Assembly (NCBI RefSeq): GCF_042726155.1
Contig: NZ_JBHXHV010000001.1
Span: 310,001 to 374,000, forward strand
Reading direction: 5' to 3'
Origin: Leucobacter sp042726155
GTDB taxonomy: Bacteria; Actinomycetota; Actinomycetes; Actinomycetales; Microbacteriaceae
DNA length: 64,000 nucleotides
Below the pieces are notes generated by a model that was given only the letters and a program-made list of their open reading frames with translations, was not told the origin of the DNA and did no database searches. The translations under genes and the position numbers were made by a program. Below, piece by piece: positions 16,350-24,993 of this stretch; positions within the stretch are counted from its first letter, which is position 1; every line of letters begins with the position of its first letter.

Positions 16350-16366
16350 ATTCACTCTGAGTGAAT
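16350..16366. promoter_or_regulatory. Palindromic operator between LysR and M24 genes
   Basis: Perfect 8+1+8 inverted repeat ATTCACTC-T-GAGTGAAT, 18 bases upstream of the LysR start. LysR proteins commonly bind such T-N-A dyads in the divergent promoter they control. Confidence 0.6.
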
Positions 16367-16446
16367 CGTATCCGTCTATTTCAGCACCTTTATTGAAGAG
16401 TTGCACGTCCGTATTGTGAAGAGGGTCACGTCTAAAGGAGGACACC

Positions 16447-17649
16447 GTGTTGGATGGGCTAGTAACCGGAGCGGAGCTCGACACGCGTCTCGAACGTGTG
16501 CGTCAGGCAATGCGCGAGGCGGAGCTCGACGCGCTGATCGTCGCCGATCCGGCGAACATCTTCTACCTGAGCGGGTACAACGCGTGGTCGTTCTACACCC
16601 CGCAGATCCTGTTCGTGCCGCTCACTGGCACGCCGATCCTCGCCATGCGCGAGATGGATGCACTTGGCGCGCACCGCACCGCGATTCGCTACGCAGACGA
16701 TGTGCTCGGGTACCCCGAACGCCTCGTGCACCGGCCCGACACCCACCCGATGGTGTGGGTTGCCCAAGTGCTGCGTGAGCGTGGTTACGCGACACCCGGC
16801 CGCGTGGGGTTCGAGGGCGACGCGCACTTCTTTGCGGTGCGCTCGTATCTGGCGCTGCGTGATGGCGCGCCCGAGTGGACCCTGGTCGAGAGCCGCGAAC
16901 TCGTGAACTGGGTGCGGCTCGTGAAGTCTGACTTTGAGATCGGCGAGATGCGCCGGGCGGGCCGCGTCGCGAGCGAGGCCATGCGGTGCGCGGTCGAGCT
17001 CATCGAGGACGGCCGGCCGCTGAACGAACTCGCCGCCGGCGTGATGGCGGCGCAGGCGCGCGGGGTCCCCGAAGACGAGGGCGGCGAGTCGGTCGACGGA
17101 GACTACCCCGCGATCGTGCCGATGTTCCTCTACGGCGATGGGGCCGACACCCCGCACCTCACCTGGACCGCCGAGCGCTTCGTGCGGGGTGAGGCAATGT
17201 CGATCGAACTGGCTGGCGCTCACCACCGCTATCACGCCCCGCTCGCCCGCACCGTGTCGCTCGGCGCCCCGAGCCGCGATCTCGACCGGCTCGCTGGCGC
17301 GACGGTCGAGGGCCTGAACGCGGCGCTCGCCGAGCTCAAGCCGGGCAACACTCCGGCCGACGTGACCGCCGCGTGGGATGCGGTGCTCGCGCGCTACGAC
17401 CTCGAGAAGAAGTCGCGGCTCGGCTACTCCATCGGTATCGGTTTCCCGCCCGACTGGGGCGAGCGCACGGTCAGCATCCGCGCCGACGACACGACCGTGC
17501 TCCAAGAGAACATGACCTTCCACGTCATCGCTGGCATGTGGATGACCGGCTACGGCTTCGAGGTCTCGGAGTCGGTGCGCGTCGCGCCGGGTGGCGCCGA
17601 CGTGCTGACCGACGCCCCGCGCACACTCATCATCAAGGAGACACCATGA
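16447..17649 (+). CDS. M24-family hydrolase, ectoine hydrolase (DoeA/EutD)-like
   Basis: Pita-bread-fold M24 protein, 400 residues, of the creatinase/ectoine-hydrolase branch. The N-terminal creatinase domain contains NIFYLSGYNAWSFYTPQ; the C-terminal half has GYSIGIGFPPDWGERT and ENMTFHVIAGMW, which resemble DoeA as I recall it. The usual metal-ligand stretch reads SIELAGAHHRYHAPLARTVS instead of a DxGA...D pattern, so a two-metal peptidase is unlikely. DoeA opens ectoine to N-acetyl-diaminobutyrate. The GTG at 16447 follows AAAGGAGG. It heads a four-gene operon of four-base overlaps. Creatinase or another cyclic-amide substrate remains possible. Confidence 0.8.
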   Translation: MLDGLVTGAELDTRLERVRQAMREAELDALIVADPANIFYLSGYNAWSFYTPQILFVPLTGTPILAMREMDALGAHRTAIRYADDVLGYPERLVHRPDTHPMVWVAQVLRERGYATPGRVGFEGDAHFFAVRSYLALRDGAPEWTLVESRELVNWVRLVKSDFEIGEMRRAGRVASEAMRCAVELIEDGRPLNELAAGVMAAQARGVPEDEGGESVDGDYPAIVPMFLYGDGADTPHLTWTAERFVRGEAMSIELAGAHHRYHAPLARTVSLGAPSRDLDRLAGATVEGLNAALAELKPGNTPADVTAAWDAVLARYDLEKKSRLGYSIGIGFPPDWGERTVSIRADDTTVLQENMTFHVIAGMWMTGYGFEVSESVRVAPGGADVLTDAPRTLIIKETP

Positions 17650-18884
17650 CCCCCGCGCCCACGCTCGCGTTTCCGAGGTCGCAGCGCCAGCTGCTCGGAT
17701 CCGTGATCGATTCGTCGACCTCGCTGTTGGCTGAGCAGACGCACGATATCGTGCGGTTCGCGATGGGGGCACCGAATGAAGACCTGATGCCGATCGCGGC
17801 GCTCGATGACGCTTTCGCGTCGCAGCGCAGCGGTCGCTTCGACTACGGCGACTCCGCGGGCGAGCCGCGACTTCGCGAGCAGATTCTGCGGCTCGTCGGC
17901 GAGACAGAGGTCGCGACGACCGACGATCGCCTCCTCGTCACGACCGGCGGCATGCAGGGGCTCGATCTCGCGTTCAAACTCTGCGTCGATCCCGGAGATC
18001 TCGTGATCGTCGAGGCGCCGACCTACACGAACGGCAACGCGACGGCCCTGAGCTACGGAGCTGAGGTGATTGGCGCCCCGACAGACGCACACGGTCTGAT
18101 CGTCGACGGCCTGCCAGAGATCGTGGCGCGAGCGGGTCGCACGCCAAAAGCGATCTACACGATCCCGAACTTTCAAAACCCAATGGGCGTCACGCTCACC
18201 CGCGAGCGCCGAGTGCGATTGCTCGAACTCGCGGAGCGGTGGGGCGCGATGATCATCGAGGACGACCCCTACGGTCTGCTGCGCTTCGGGGGAGAGCACG
18301 TGGCGAGCTTCGCCGAGATCGCCCCCGGGCACCCGCTCGTCTTTCAGGTGCGCACGTTCTCGAAGACGATCGCGCCGGGCCTGCGGGTCGGCTGGATCGA
18401 CGTGGATCCCGAGCTGCGTCAGCTCGCGATCAGCGCGAAGCAGGCCATGGACACGTGCACCGGGGTGCCCGCCCAGAACGCGGTCGCAATGTTCCTGGAA
18501 AACGGACACCTCGCGCCGCACATCGAGCGGCTGAAACCAATCTACCGTGAGCGCAAGATCGCGATGCGACGCGAACTCGAGCGCGCATTTGGCGATCGGG
18601 CGGTCGCGACAGACCCCGACGGTGGCTTCTTTTTGTGGGTCACCTTCGCTGGCGCCCTCGAATCGATCGACACCGAGGCGCTATTCACCGACGCGCTCGC
18701 GGAGGGCGTGGCGTATATTCCCGGACCCGCATTCACGACGGACGGCTCGATGCGCAATAGCCTGAGACTGTGTTTTGCAACCTCATCTCCCGAGCGTATT
18801 GCAGAGGGCGTGGATCGATTGGCGCGGGCCGCGGCGCTCGCGGTGCCGGGCGCGGGCTTGCCGACGGTGGGCGGTAGTTCGTGA
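17646..18884 (+). CDS. Fold-type I PLP-dependent aminotransferase (2-aminoadipate/MocR-domain type)
   Basis: Aminotransferase of the class I/II ARO8/LysN group, 412 residues. The Schiff-base lysine is Lys240 (VRTFSKTIAPGLRVGW); Asn178 of IPNFQNPMG and the DDPYG block near residue 207 contact PLP. It resembles the effector half of MocR regulators such as EnuR, the ectoine regulator of proteobacteria, but has no N-terminal winged helix, so it should be an enzyme. The amino donor is unknown. It overlaps the M24 stop (ATGA) and the M20 start (GTGA). Confidence 0.85.
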   Translation: MTPAPTLAFPRSQRQLLGSVIDSSTSLLAEQTHDIVRFAMGAPNEDLMPIAALDDAFASQRSGRFDYGDSAGEPRLREQILRLVGETEVATTDDRLLVTTGGMQGLDLAFKLCVDPGDLVIVEAPTYTNGNATALSYGAEVIGAPTDAHGLIVDGLPEIVARAGRTPKAIYTIPNFQNPMGVTLTRERRVRLLELAERWGAMIIEDDPYGLLRFGGEHVASFAEIAPGHPLVFQVRTFSKTIAPGLRVGWIDVDPELRQLAISAKQAMDTCTGVPAQNAVAMFLENGHLAPHIERLKPIYRERKIAMRRELERAFGDRAVATDPDGGFFLWVTFAGALESIDTEALFTDALAEGVAYIPGPAFTTDGSMRNSLRLCFATSSPERIAEGVDRLARAAALAVPGAGLPTVGGSS

Positions 18885-20083
18885 CGCGGGCGGAGCGCGC
18901 GGTCGCGCTCATCGACGTCGACCGAATCGTGGCTGACACCTGCGAGCTGATCACGGGCCGCGGCGAGAATCCCGGTGGCACCGAGGGTGAGACAGTGCGC
19001 AGGCTGCGGGCGGCGTGCGAGCGCATTGGCGCCACGGTCGAGCTCCACGAGTGGGCTCCGGATCGCCCGAACCTCCATGCCTCGATAGGCCCGGAGACCG
19101 GGCCAGCGATCTTGTTTCTCGGCCACAGTGATGTGGTGCCGGCCGGGGAGGGCTGGACGACCGACCCGTTTCAGCCGACGCTCGTCGACGGTGAAATATA
19201 CGGCCGCGGCGCGACCGACATGAAGGGCGGCCTCGCCGCAGTGATCGCCGCGATGGCGGCAGTCGCCGAGGTTGCACCCGAGCTGCGACTGGAACTGCTC
19301 TGCACCGTCGACGAGGAGGATCGATCGCAGGGGGTTCGCGCCTGGCTCGCCGACCACGCGCCGCGCGAGTATCTCGCGTGCATCGTGGCCGAGCCGACCG
19401 ACCTTGAGGTCGTGGTCGGCTGTCGCGGTGCGACGAACCTGAATCTCGAAGTCATCGGCGCATCGGCCCACGCAGGACGGCCAGAAGACGGCGCCAGCTC
19501 GATATATGCCGCAAGCCGCATTGTCGAAACCGTGCGCGCGCTGCACGAGTCTGCGCTCGCGGGCGAGCGCGATCCGCTGCTGGGCACGCCGACCTGGAAC
19601 ATCGGCACGATCGCAGGTGGCAGCGGCACGTCCATGGTGCCCCGAGTCACACATCTCACGGTTGACCGGCGCACGATGCCGGGCGAAGATCCCGAACAGA
19701 TTCTTCATGAGCTCCTCGCCGTTGCGCGTCACGATATTGCGCACTCGGGCATCGCAAACGCCGACGGCATCGAGGTACGCGGAAGCGTCGACATGGTGAT
19801 GCCCGGATTCCGGGCAGAACCGCACGCAGCGGTGGTGCGGATCGCCGCGGCGGCGCTGACCGAGCTCGCGGGCACCGCACGCATCACCGGTTGGACGGCC
19901 GCGTGCGAGGGCGGGTTTATTGCGAGTCACCACGGCGCCCCCACCATCATTTTGGGGCCGGGCGACATCACGACTCAGGCCCACCAACCAGACGAACGAG
20001 TATCGATTGCACACCTGCTGATCGCCGCGCGCGCCTACGCGCTCATTGCGCTGCGACTCGCAGACGAAAGGAACGCCGCATGA
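18881..20083 (+). CDS. M20-family metallo-deacylase (ArgE/DapE-like)
   Basis: Zinc-dependent amidohydrolase of the ArgE/DapE group, 400 residues. Ligand and catalytic residues are His82 and Asp84 (LGHSDVVPAG), Asp113 (GRGATDMKGG), Glu145/Glu146 (VDEEDRSQG) and a late His in TTQAHQPDE. ArgE-like enzymes remove acyl groups from alpha-N-acyl amino acids. DoeB is absent from this window and this gene is coupled to the DoeA-like gene, so it is my candidate for N-acetyl-diaminobutyrate deacetylase (inference). The GTG start overlaps the aminotransferase stop; its own stop overlaps the next ATG. Confidence 0.86.
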   Translation: MTRAERAVALIDVDRIVADTCELITGRGENPGGTEGETVRRLRAACERIGATVELHEWAPDRPNLHASIGPETGPAILFLGHSDVVPAGEGWTTDPFQPTLVDGEIYGRGATDMKGGLAAVIAAMAAVAEVAPELRLELLCTVDEEDRSQGVRAWLADHAPREYLACIVAEPTDLEVVVGCRGATNLNLEVIGASAHAGRPEDGASSIYAASRIVETVRALHESALAGERDPLLGTPTWNIGTIAGGSGTSMVPRVTHLTVDRRTMPGEDPEQILHELLAVARHDIAHSGIANADGIEVRGSVDMVMPGFRAEPHAAVVRIAAAALTELAGTARITGWTAACEGGFIASHHGAPTIILGPGDITTQAHQPDERVSIAHLLIAARAYALIALRLADERNAA

Positions 20084-20832
20084 CGAACGAACGTGTCGCA
20101 CTCGTGACGGGAGCGACCTCCGGCATCGGAGTGACCATCGCCGAGCAACTCGTTGAGCGCGGCCTGTGCGTCGCGATCACGGGACGCAATGAGGCCAGAG
20201 GCCGTGAGGTCGAGGATCGACTGGGCGAGCGTGTGCGGTTCATTCGGGCCGACCTCACCGAACGGGGCGCTGCCGTCGACGTCGTTGCGCGGGCGGTCGA
20301 GGCGTTCGGGCGGCTCGACCTCGCCGTGAACAACGCGGCCATCGACCACACAGGGGACCTGCTGGAGGTGGGCGAGGACGAGATCCGTGAGACGTTCGAG
20401 ACCAACACCTTCGCGGCGATGAACTTCTTGATCGCGGCTGGGCGTCAGATGCGCGAACAGGGCGAGGGCGGGGCGATCATCAACATCACGTCGCGGCTCG
20501 CCAGCATCGGGGTGCCGACGATGGGGGTGTACAGCGCGTCGAAGGGTGCGATGCTCGCGTTCACCAAGGCGGCGGCGATCGACCTTGCCCAGTACAACAT
20601 TCGCGTGAATGCCGTCGCGCCCGGCATGACCCGCACGCCGCTCTACCAGGAGTGGCTCGACGGCCTCGCTGATCCTGAAGCGGAGGCGAAGCGGGTTGCT
20701 GAAGCGATTCCGCTCGGCCGCATCGCTGAGCCTGCCGACGTCGCGGCCGTCGTCACGTTCCTTGCGTCACCGGAGGCGGCGTATCTCACCGGTGCCTCGA
20801 TTCCGGTCGAGGGTGGATACCTGGCGAAGTAA
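20080..20832 (+). CDS. Short-chain dehydrogenase/reductase (SDR) 2
   Basis: Classical SDR, 250 residues: cofactor motif TGATSGIG at 10-17, NNAA, and the catalytic set NITSRLAS, Tyr and Lys in MGVYSASKGAM. RVNAVAPGMTRTPLYQEW mirrors SDR 1. It is last in the M24-aminotransferase-M20-SDR operon (ATGA overlap). It is a likely oxidoreductase on a pathway hydroxyl or ketone; the substrate is unassigned. Confidence 0.88.
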   Translation: MTNERVALVTGATSGIGVTIAEQLVERGLCVAITGRNEARGREVEDRLGERVRFIRADLTERGAAVDVVARAVEAFGRLDLAVNNAAIDHTGDLLEVGEDEIRETFETNTFAAMNFLIAAGRQMREQGEGGAIINITSRLASIGVPTMGVYSASKGAMLAFTKAAAIDLAQYNIRVNAVAPGMTRTPLYQEWLDGLADPEAEAKRVAEAIPLGRIAEPADVAAVVTFLASPEAAYLTGASIPVEGGYLAK

Positions 20833-20874
20833 GCCAGTCCGTTCGGCACCCGGGGCAATTTTGTGACCCAAATG

Positions 20875-20887
20875 ATTGTCGGACAAT
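20875..20887. promoter_or_regulatory. GntR-type operator upstream of the ALDH gene
   Basis: Perfect palindrome ATTGTC-G-GACAAT, fitting the FadR-subfamily form TnGTnnnACnA. It shares TTGTCnGACAA with 25683-25693 at the second GntR gene and overlaps the -35 of the promoter at 20877-20905. Confidence 0.65.
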
Positions 20888-20905
20888 AGTACAACGAGTT
20901 AGGCT
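20877..20905 (+). promoter_or_regulatory. Promoter of the ALDH gene
   Basis: TTGTCG (20877-20882), 17 bases, TAGGCT (20900-20905). The ALDH start is 76 bases downstream. A GTG lies six bases after TAGGCT but in another frame, so any leaderless product from it would be a short out-of-frame peptide. Confidence 0.6.
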
Positions 20906-20981
20906 GTGGTCGTGTGGCGCACCGCGCCCGCCCGATCGCCACTCGGCATCGCCCACTGCACTAACCCCAAAGGATGCGTTA

Positions 20982-22463
20982 ATGACTCTGCTCACGCCCT
21001 CATCGGAGCGCATCGCCGCCTCCGACGCCGCGCTTGCCAGCCTTCCCGGCTTCGCGAACCACGAGCCCGGCTCCAACGAGTTCGCCGTGCTCGACCCGTC
21101 GACCGAGCAGCGCATCGCGACGCTGCCGAGTTACGACCCAGCGCACGCCATCGAGCAGCTCGGTATCGCAGACGAGGCCGGTCGCGCGTGGGCCAAGACA
21201 ACGCCGCGGCATCGATCGGACACCCTGCACCGCGTGTACGAGGTGCTGATCGCGAATCGAGAGCGCCTCGCCTATGTCATCAGCCGCGAAATGGGCAAGA
21301 CGCTCGCCGAGGCCAACGGCGAGGTGCAGTACGCGAGCGACTACGTGCGGTGGTACGCCGACGAGCTGCTGCGCGCGGGCGGCAATTTCCGGGAGAACCC
21401 GGCGGGCGGATCCACCATTCTGACGCGACGCGCACCCGTGGGGCTCTCCGTGCTGATTGCGCCGTGGAACTTTCCAATGGCGATGATCACTCGCAAGATT
21501 GCGCCGGCGCTGGCAGCCGGCTGCGGCGCTGTGATCAAGCCGGCGAGCCTCACCCCGCTCACCACGCTGCTCACCGTTGAGCTCATGGCCGAGGCCGGCG
21601 TGCCGCGCGAGCTGATGCGTGTCGTGACGACGAAGGACTCTGGCGGATTTAGTGAGGCCGTGCTCGGCGACCCCCGCGTGCGCAAGATCTCGTTCACCGG
21701 CTCGACCGGCGTCGGCTCGACGCTCATGGGCCTCGCGGCCAAGCACGTCGTCAAGAGTTCGATGGAGCTCGGCGGCAACGCGCCGCTCATCGTGTTCGAC
21801 GACGCAGATCTTGAGCGCGCCGTCGAGGGCGCGTACGCGGCGAAGCTGCGCAACGGCGGGCAGTCGTGCATCGCGGCGAACCGCATCTATGTGCAGGACG
21901 GCATCGCCGACGCGTTCGTCGAGGCGTTCACCGAGCGCATGGCCGGCGTGCAGCTGGGCCACGCGATCGCCGAGGGCGCAGACCTCGGGCCCGTCGTGAA
22001 TCGCGCCGCGGTTGAGGATTTCACGCGACTCGTTGACGACGCCGTTGCACGCGGCGCCGAACTGCGCACTGGGGGCAGCGCTCGGGAGGGAGCCGGGTAC
22101 TTCTTCGAAGCGACGGTGCTCGATCGGGTGCCGAAGGACTCGGAGATCGCGAACACCGAGATTTTCGGTCCGGTCGCCGCGATCAGCCGCTTTGGCACGC
22201 AGCAGGAGGTGCTCGCCGCGGCGAATGACACCCCGTTCGGTCTCGCGGGCTACGTCTTCACGGAGAATCTCGACCGCGCGCTGAACGTGGCTGATGCGCT
22301 CGAAACGGGACTCGTCGGCATCAACAATGGCGTGCCGTCGAACCCCGCGGCTCCGTTTGGCGGCGTGAAGCAGTCGGGCCTGGGCCGGGAGGGCAGCGGC
22401 GAGGGGCTCGAGGAGTACCAAGAGATCCGGTTCTACAACATCGCGCGCCGCGAGACGGCGTAA
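20982..22463 (+). CDS. NAD(P)-dependent aldehyde dehydrogenase (semialdehyde type)
   Basis: ALDH-superfamily enzyme, 493 residues, closest in pattern to succinate-semialdehyde dehydrogenase GabD. Catalytic Cys296 is in GGQSCIAANR, general base Glu262 in MELGGNAPLI, and the cofactor loop is FTGSTGVGS (about 238-246). The N-terminal EFAVLDPSTEQ matches the group. In an ectoine pathway the equivalent DoeC oxidises aspartate semialdehyde to aspartate; a 4-aminobutyrate role (GabD) is the alternative. ATG 20982 follows AAAGGATGCGTT. It has its own promoter and operator, and the class III aminotransferase follows 97 bases downstream. Confidence 0.87.
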   Translation: MTLLTPSSERIAASDAALASLPGFANHEPGSNEFAVLDPSTEQRIATLPSYDPAHAIEQLGIADEAGRAWAKTTPRHRSDTLHRVYEVLIANRERLAYVISREMGKTLAEANGEVQYASDYVRWYADELLRAGGNFRENPAGGSTILTRRAPVGLSVLIAPWNFPMAMITRKIAPALAAGCGAVIKPASLTPLTTLLTVELMAEAGVPRELMRVVTTKDSGGFSEAVLGDPRVRKISFTGSTGVGSTLMGLAAKHVVKSSMELGGNAPLIVFDDADLERAVEGAYAAKLRNGGQSCIAANRIYVQDGIADAFVEAFTERMAGVQLGHAIAEGADLGPVVNRAAVEDFTRLVDDAVARGAELRTGGSAREGAGYFFEATVLDRVPKDSEIANTEIFGPVAAISRFGTQQEVLAAANDTPFGLAGYVFTENLDRALNVADALETGLVGINNGVPSNPAAPFGGVKQSGLGREGSGEGLEEYQEIRFYNIARRETA

Positions 22464-22560
22464 CCAGTACCAGTTACTCGTACTTCCCCTGTTTCCCGTG
22501 CGCCCAGCACGTCCAGCACTTCCAGTATTTCCCGTACTTCCAGACTGAAGGAGTCTCTCA
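22464..22560. repeat. Degenerate 9-bp tandem repeat between ALDH and aminotransferase genes
   Basis: Units such as CCAGCACGT, CCAGCACTT, CCAGTATTT and CCCGTACTT follow one another with 9-base spacing over most of the 97-base gap, ending just before the ribosome site (GAAGGAGTCTCTCA). No internal promoter is clear. Confidence 0.55.
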
Positions 22561-23880
22561 ATGTCGACCACCGTCTCCTACCCGCAGCGCACCCGCACCG
22601 AGGTGCCCGGCCCTCGCTCTCAGCAGCTGAACGCCGAGCGCGCCCAGTACGTCTCGGCGTCGGTCGGGTCGCTGCTGCCCGTATTCATCGATCGCGCGGA
22701 GGGATCGATCCTCACCGATGTCGATGGCAACGAGTTCATTGACTTCGGTTGCGGCATCGGCGTGACCTCGCTCGGTCACGGCAACCCCGCGCCGCTCACC
22801 GCCATGATCGAGCAGGCGCAGAAGTTCACTCACACGCTATTCACCATCACCCCATATGAGCTGTACGTGACGGTGTCGCGGTTGCTCACCGAGATCACGC
22901 CCGGTGACTTCGCGAAGAAGTCCGTGCTGTCGTCGACGGGGGCCGAGGCCATCGAGAACGCCGTGAAGATCGCCCGCGCGTACACGCGACGCAACGGTAT
23001 CGCGGTCGTCGATCACGGGTACCACGGGCGCACCAACCTGACGCTCGGCATGAACTATAAGTCTCAGCCGTACTCGGCCAACGTGGGCCCCCGGCCGGGG
23101 GAGATCTACCGCATTCCCAACTCGTACCCGTTCCAGGACGGGCTCGACGGCGCAGAGGCAGCGCGCCGCAGCATCAAGCTACTGGAGAAGATCTCGGGCG
23201 CCGAGAATCTCGCGTGCCTCGTTATCGAGCCCATTCAGGGTGAGGGTGGCATTGTGCTGCCGGCGCCCGGCTACCTCGAGACGCTGCAGGCGTGGTGCAA
23301 CGAGCACGGCATCGTCATCATCGCCGACGAGATTCAGACGGGTCTCGGTCGCACCGGCAAACTGTTCGCAAGCGAGCACTTCGGGCTCGTGCCCGATCTG
23401 GTCGTCACGGCCAAAGCGATTGCCGCCGGCATTCCCGTGTCGGCCGTGACCGGTCGTGCCGAGATGATGGACGCGATTCCCACGGGCGGGCTGAGCGGCA
23501 CGTTCAGCGGCAACCCGGTCGGCTGCGCAGCAGCGGTCGAGGTCATCGAGCAGCTGCGGCAGCCCGGCACGCTCGAACGCACCGCCGAAATCGGCGAGCG
23601 TATTCAGCGGGGTCTGCGTGAGCTGCAGCAGCGCCACGCGGTGATCGGCGACGTGCGCGGGCTCGGGGCACTGCACGGCGTTGAACTCGTGCAGTCCGAC
23701 GGCTCGCCGAACGCGGCCGCGTTTGGCGTTGTTGCGAAGGCCGCTGCTGAACGCGGGCTGCTCGTGATGGCGGGCGGCAGCGATGGGCACGTGCTGCGGC
23801 TGCTGCCCCAGCTCAACATCTCAGACGAGCTCATCGACGAGGCACTGCACATCCTGGACGAGGCGCTCGCGACTCTGTAG
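22561..23880 (+). CDS. Class III aminotransferase (GabT/diaminobutyrate-transaminase type)
   Basis: Omega-aminotransferase, 439 residues, GabT-like. The PLP-binding lysine is Lys285 (VVTAKAIAAGIP); Asp256 in ADEIQTGLGRTG contacts the cofactor nitrogen; SSTGAEAIENAVKIAR at about 124-139 forms the phosphate cup. This family includes 4-aminobutyrate transaminase and diaminobutyrate transaminase (DoeD/EctB-like), which would turn diaminobutyrate into aspartate semialdehyde for the upstream ALDH. Neighbourhood favours the latter, sequence alone the former. The ATG at 22561 follows GAAGGAG. Confidence 0.87.
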   Translation: MSTTVSYPQRTRTEVPGPRSQQLNAERAQYVSASVGSLLPVFIDRAEGSILTDVDGNEFIDFGCGIGVTSLGHGNPAPLTAMIEQAQKFTHTLFTITPYELYVTVSRLLTEITPGDFAKKSVLSSTGAEAIENAVKIARAYTRRNGIAVVDHGYHGRTNLTLGMNYKSQPYSANVGPRPGEIYRIPNSYPFQDGLDGAEAARRSIKLLEKISGAENLACLVIEPIQGEGGIVLPAPGYLETLQAWCNEHGIVIIADEIQTGLGRTGKLFASEHFGLVPDLVVTAKAIAAGIPVSAVTGRAEMMDAIPTGGLSGTFSGNPVGCAAAVEVIEQLRQPGTLERTAEIGERIQRGLRELQQRHAVIGDVRGLGALHGVELVQSDGSPNAAAFGVVAKAAAERGLLVMAGGSDGHVLRLLPQLNISDELIDEALHILDEALATL

Positions 23881-24149
23881 GGGACGTACAGACCGGGCGC
23901 TCCGGGTATTTCGCGCGGTGGTCGCTGCATCGATATGTGGCGACCACCGCAGGCTCGGGTTCGAGAGCCTCAGCGGTGTCCATTCAAACGACCGTCGATT
24001 TTCAGCGAAGTCTGAGTATTGTCATTGCGGATCTAACTATTCTCTATTTGAAGACGCGGCGTGAGCTTGCCATCGCGAATACTCGGAGGGTACGTGAGCG
24101 ACGTCGTCTCTGGTTGCCGATTCTCGGCTCATTTCATTTAGGAGAACCC

Positions 24150-24926
24150 ATGACGATTCGCAGCACCCCGTGGCCCGACGGCACCCCGACCTGGGTAGAC
24201 CTCGGCACCGATGACGTTGAGGCGGCGAAGGCGTTCTACACCTCGCTGTTCGGTTGGGACTATCTTTCCGGTGGTCAGGAATCGGGTGGTTACCTGCTGG
24301 CACAGATTGACGGCAAAGCCGTCGCGGGGATCGGACCGAAGCAGGACGCTCAAATGCCGACCGTGTGGACCACGTACATCGGTTCGTCCGACGTTGACGC
24401 GAGCGCCCAGGCCGTCCTCGCGGCCGGTGGGCAGCTGCTCGCGCCCCCGTTCGATGTCATGGATTCCGGGCGGATGGCCGTCGCGGTCGACACGGTGGGC
24501 GCCGTATTCGGCATCTGGCAGGCCGGTTCGCACATCGGCTCGGAGCGCGTCAATGAGCACGGCGCGCTGTGCTGGAACGAGCTGCACACCCGAGACGACG
24601 ATGCGGCGAAAGAGTTCTACACGGCCGTGTTCGGTTACCAGTACAACGACATCTCCAGTGAGGGTTTCACCTACGCGACACTGCGGCGTGCGGATGATGC
24701 TTCCGAGGTTGGGGGCATTCAGAAGGACACGCAGCTCGCAGAGGGTATGCCGAACTACTGGCTTACCTGGTTTGCCGCGAATGACGTCGACGCCACCACA
24801 GCGACCGCCGGTGAACTCGGCGCTACGGTCCTGATGCCCGCAATGGACTCAGCATTTGGCCGAATGTCGATCGTGCAGGCACCGCAGGGCGAGATCTTCG
24901 GCCTCATCACCATCCCGTCCGAGTAG
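24150..24926 (+). CDS. VOC-superfamily protein with two glyoxalase-like domains
   Basis: Protein of 258 residues with two tandem vicinal-oxygen-chelate domains (residues about 10-125 and 135-258), each opening with a W/xxL-xTxDxxAAKxFYxxxFG pattern (WVDLGTDDVEAAKAFYTSLFG and WNELHTRDDDAAKEFYTAVFG). It resembles actinobacterial CFP30B-type proteins, often annotated as hydroxylases without biochemical proof. The ATG follows GGAGAACCC. It is 269 bases downstream of the aminotransferase, so it may have its own promoter and may not belong to the pathway. Confidence 0.85.
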   Translation: MTIRSTPWPDGTPTWVDLGTDDVEAAKAFYTSLFGWDYLSGGQESGGYLLAQIDGKAVAGIGPKQDAQMPTVWTTYIGSSDVDASAQAVLAAGGQLLAPPFDVMDSGRMAVAVDTVGAVFGIWQAGSHIGSERVNEHGALCWNELHTRDDDAAKEFYTAVFGYQYNDISSEGFTYATLRRADDASEVGGIQKDTQLAEGMPNYWLTWFAANDVDATTATAGELGATVLMPAMDSAFGRMSIVQAPQGEIFGLITIPSE

Positions 24927-24929
24927 CGT

Positions 24930-24962
24930 GTGTGCCGGGCCCTCCAGAAGGGCTCGGCACAC
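24930..24962. terminator. Bidirectional terminator-like hairpin between VOC and GntR genes
   Basis: Stem GTGTGCCG...CGGCACAC continues inward with GGCCCT/AGGGCT (one G-T wobble) and a five-base loop. It lies between two convergent gene ends. There is no T-tract. Confidence 0.65.
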
Positions 24963-24993
24963 CCCGTTCGATGCGCCGATCGCTAATCGTGGA

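Noticed and set aside
16447..17649. Xaa-Pro aminopeptidase
   Set aside because: The metal-ligand pattern of peptidases is missing and the DoeA-like GFPPDWGERT block is present.
17646..18884. MocR/EnuR-type regulator
   Set aside because: The aminotransferase domain is complete but no N-terminal winged helix exists, and the upstream bases belong to the M24 gene.
22464..22560. Collagen-like Gly-x-y reading on the minus strand
   Set aside because: The frame is a by-product of the 9-bp repeat, lacks a ribosome site, and overlaps the ALDH gene.
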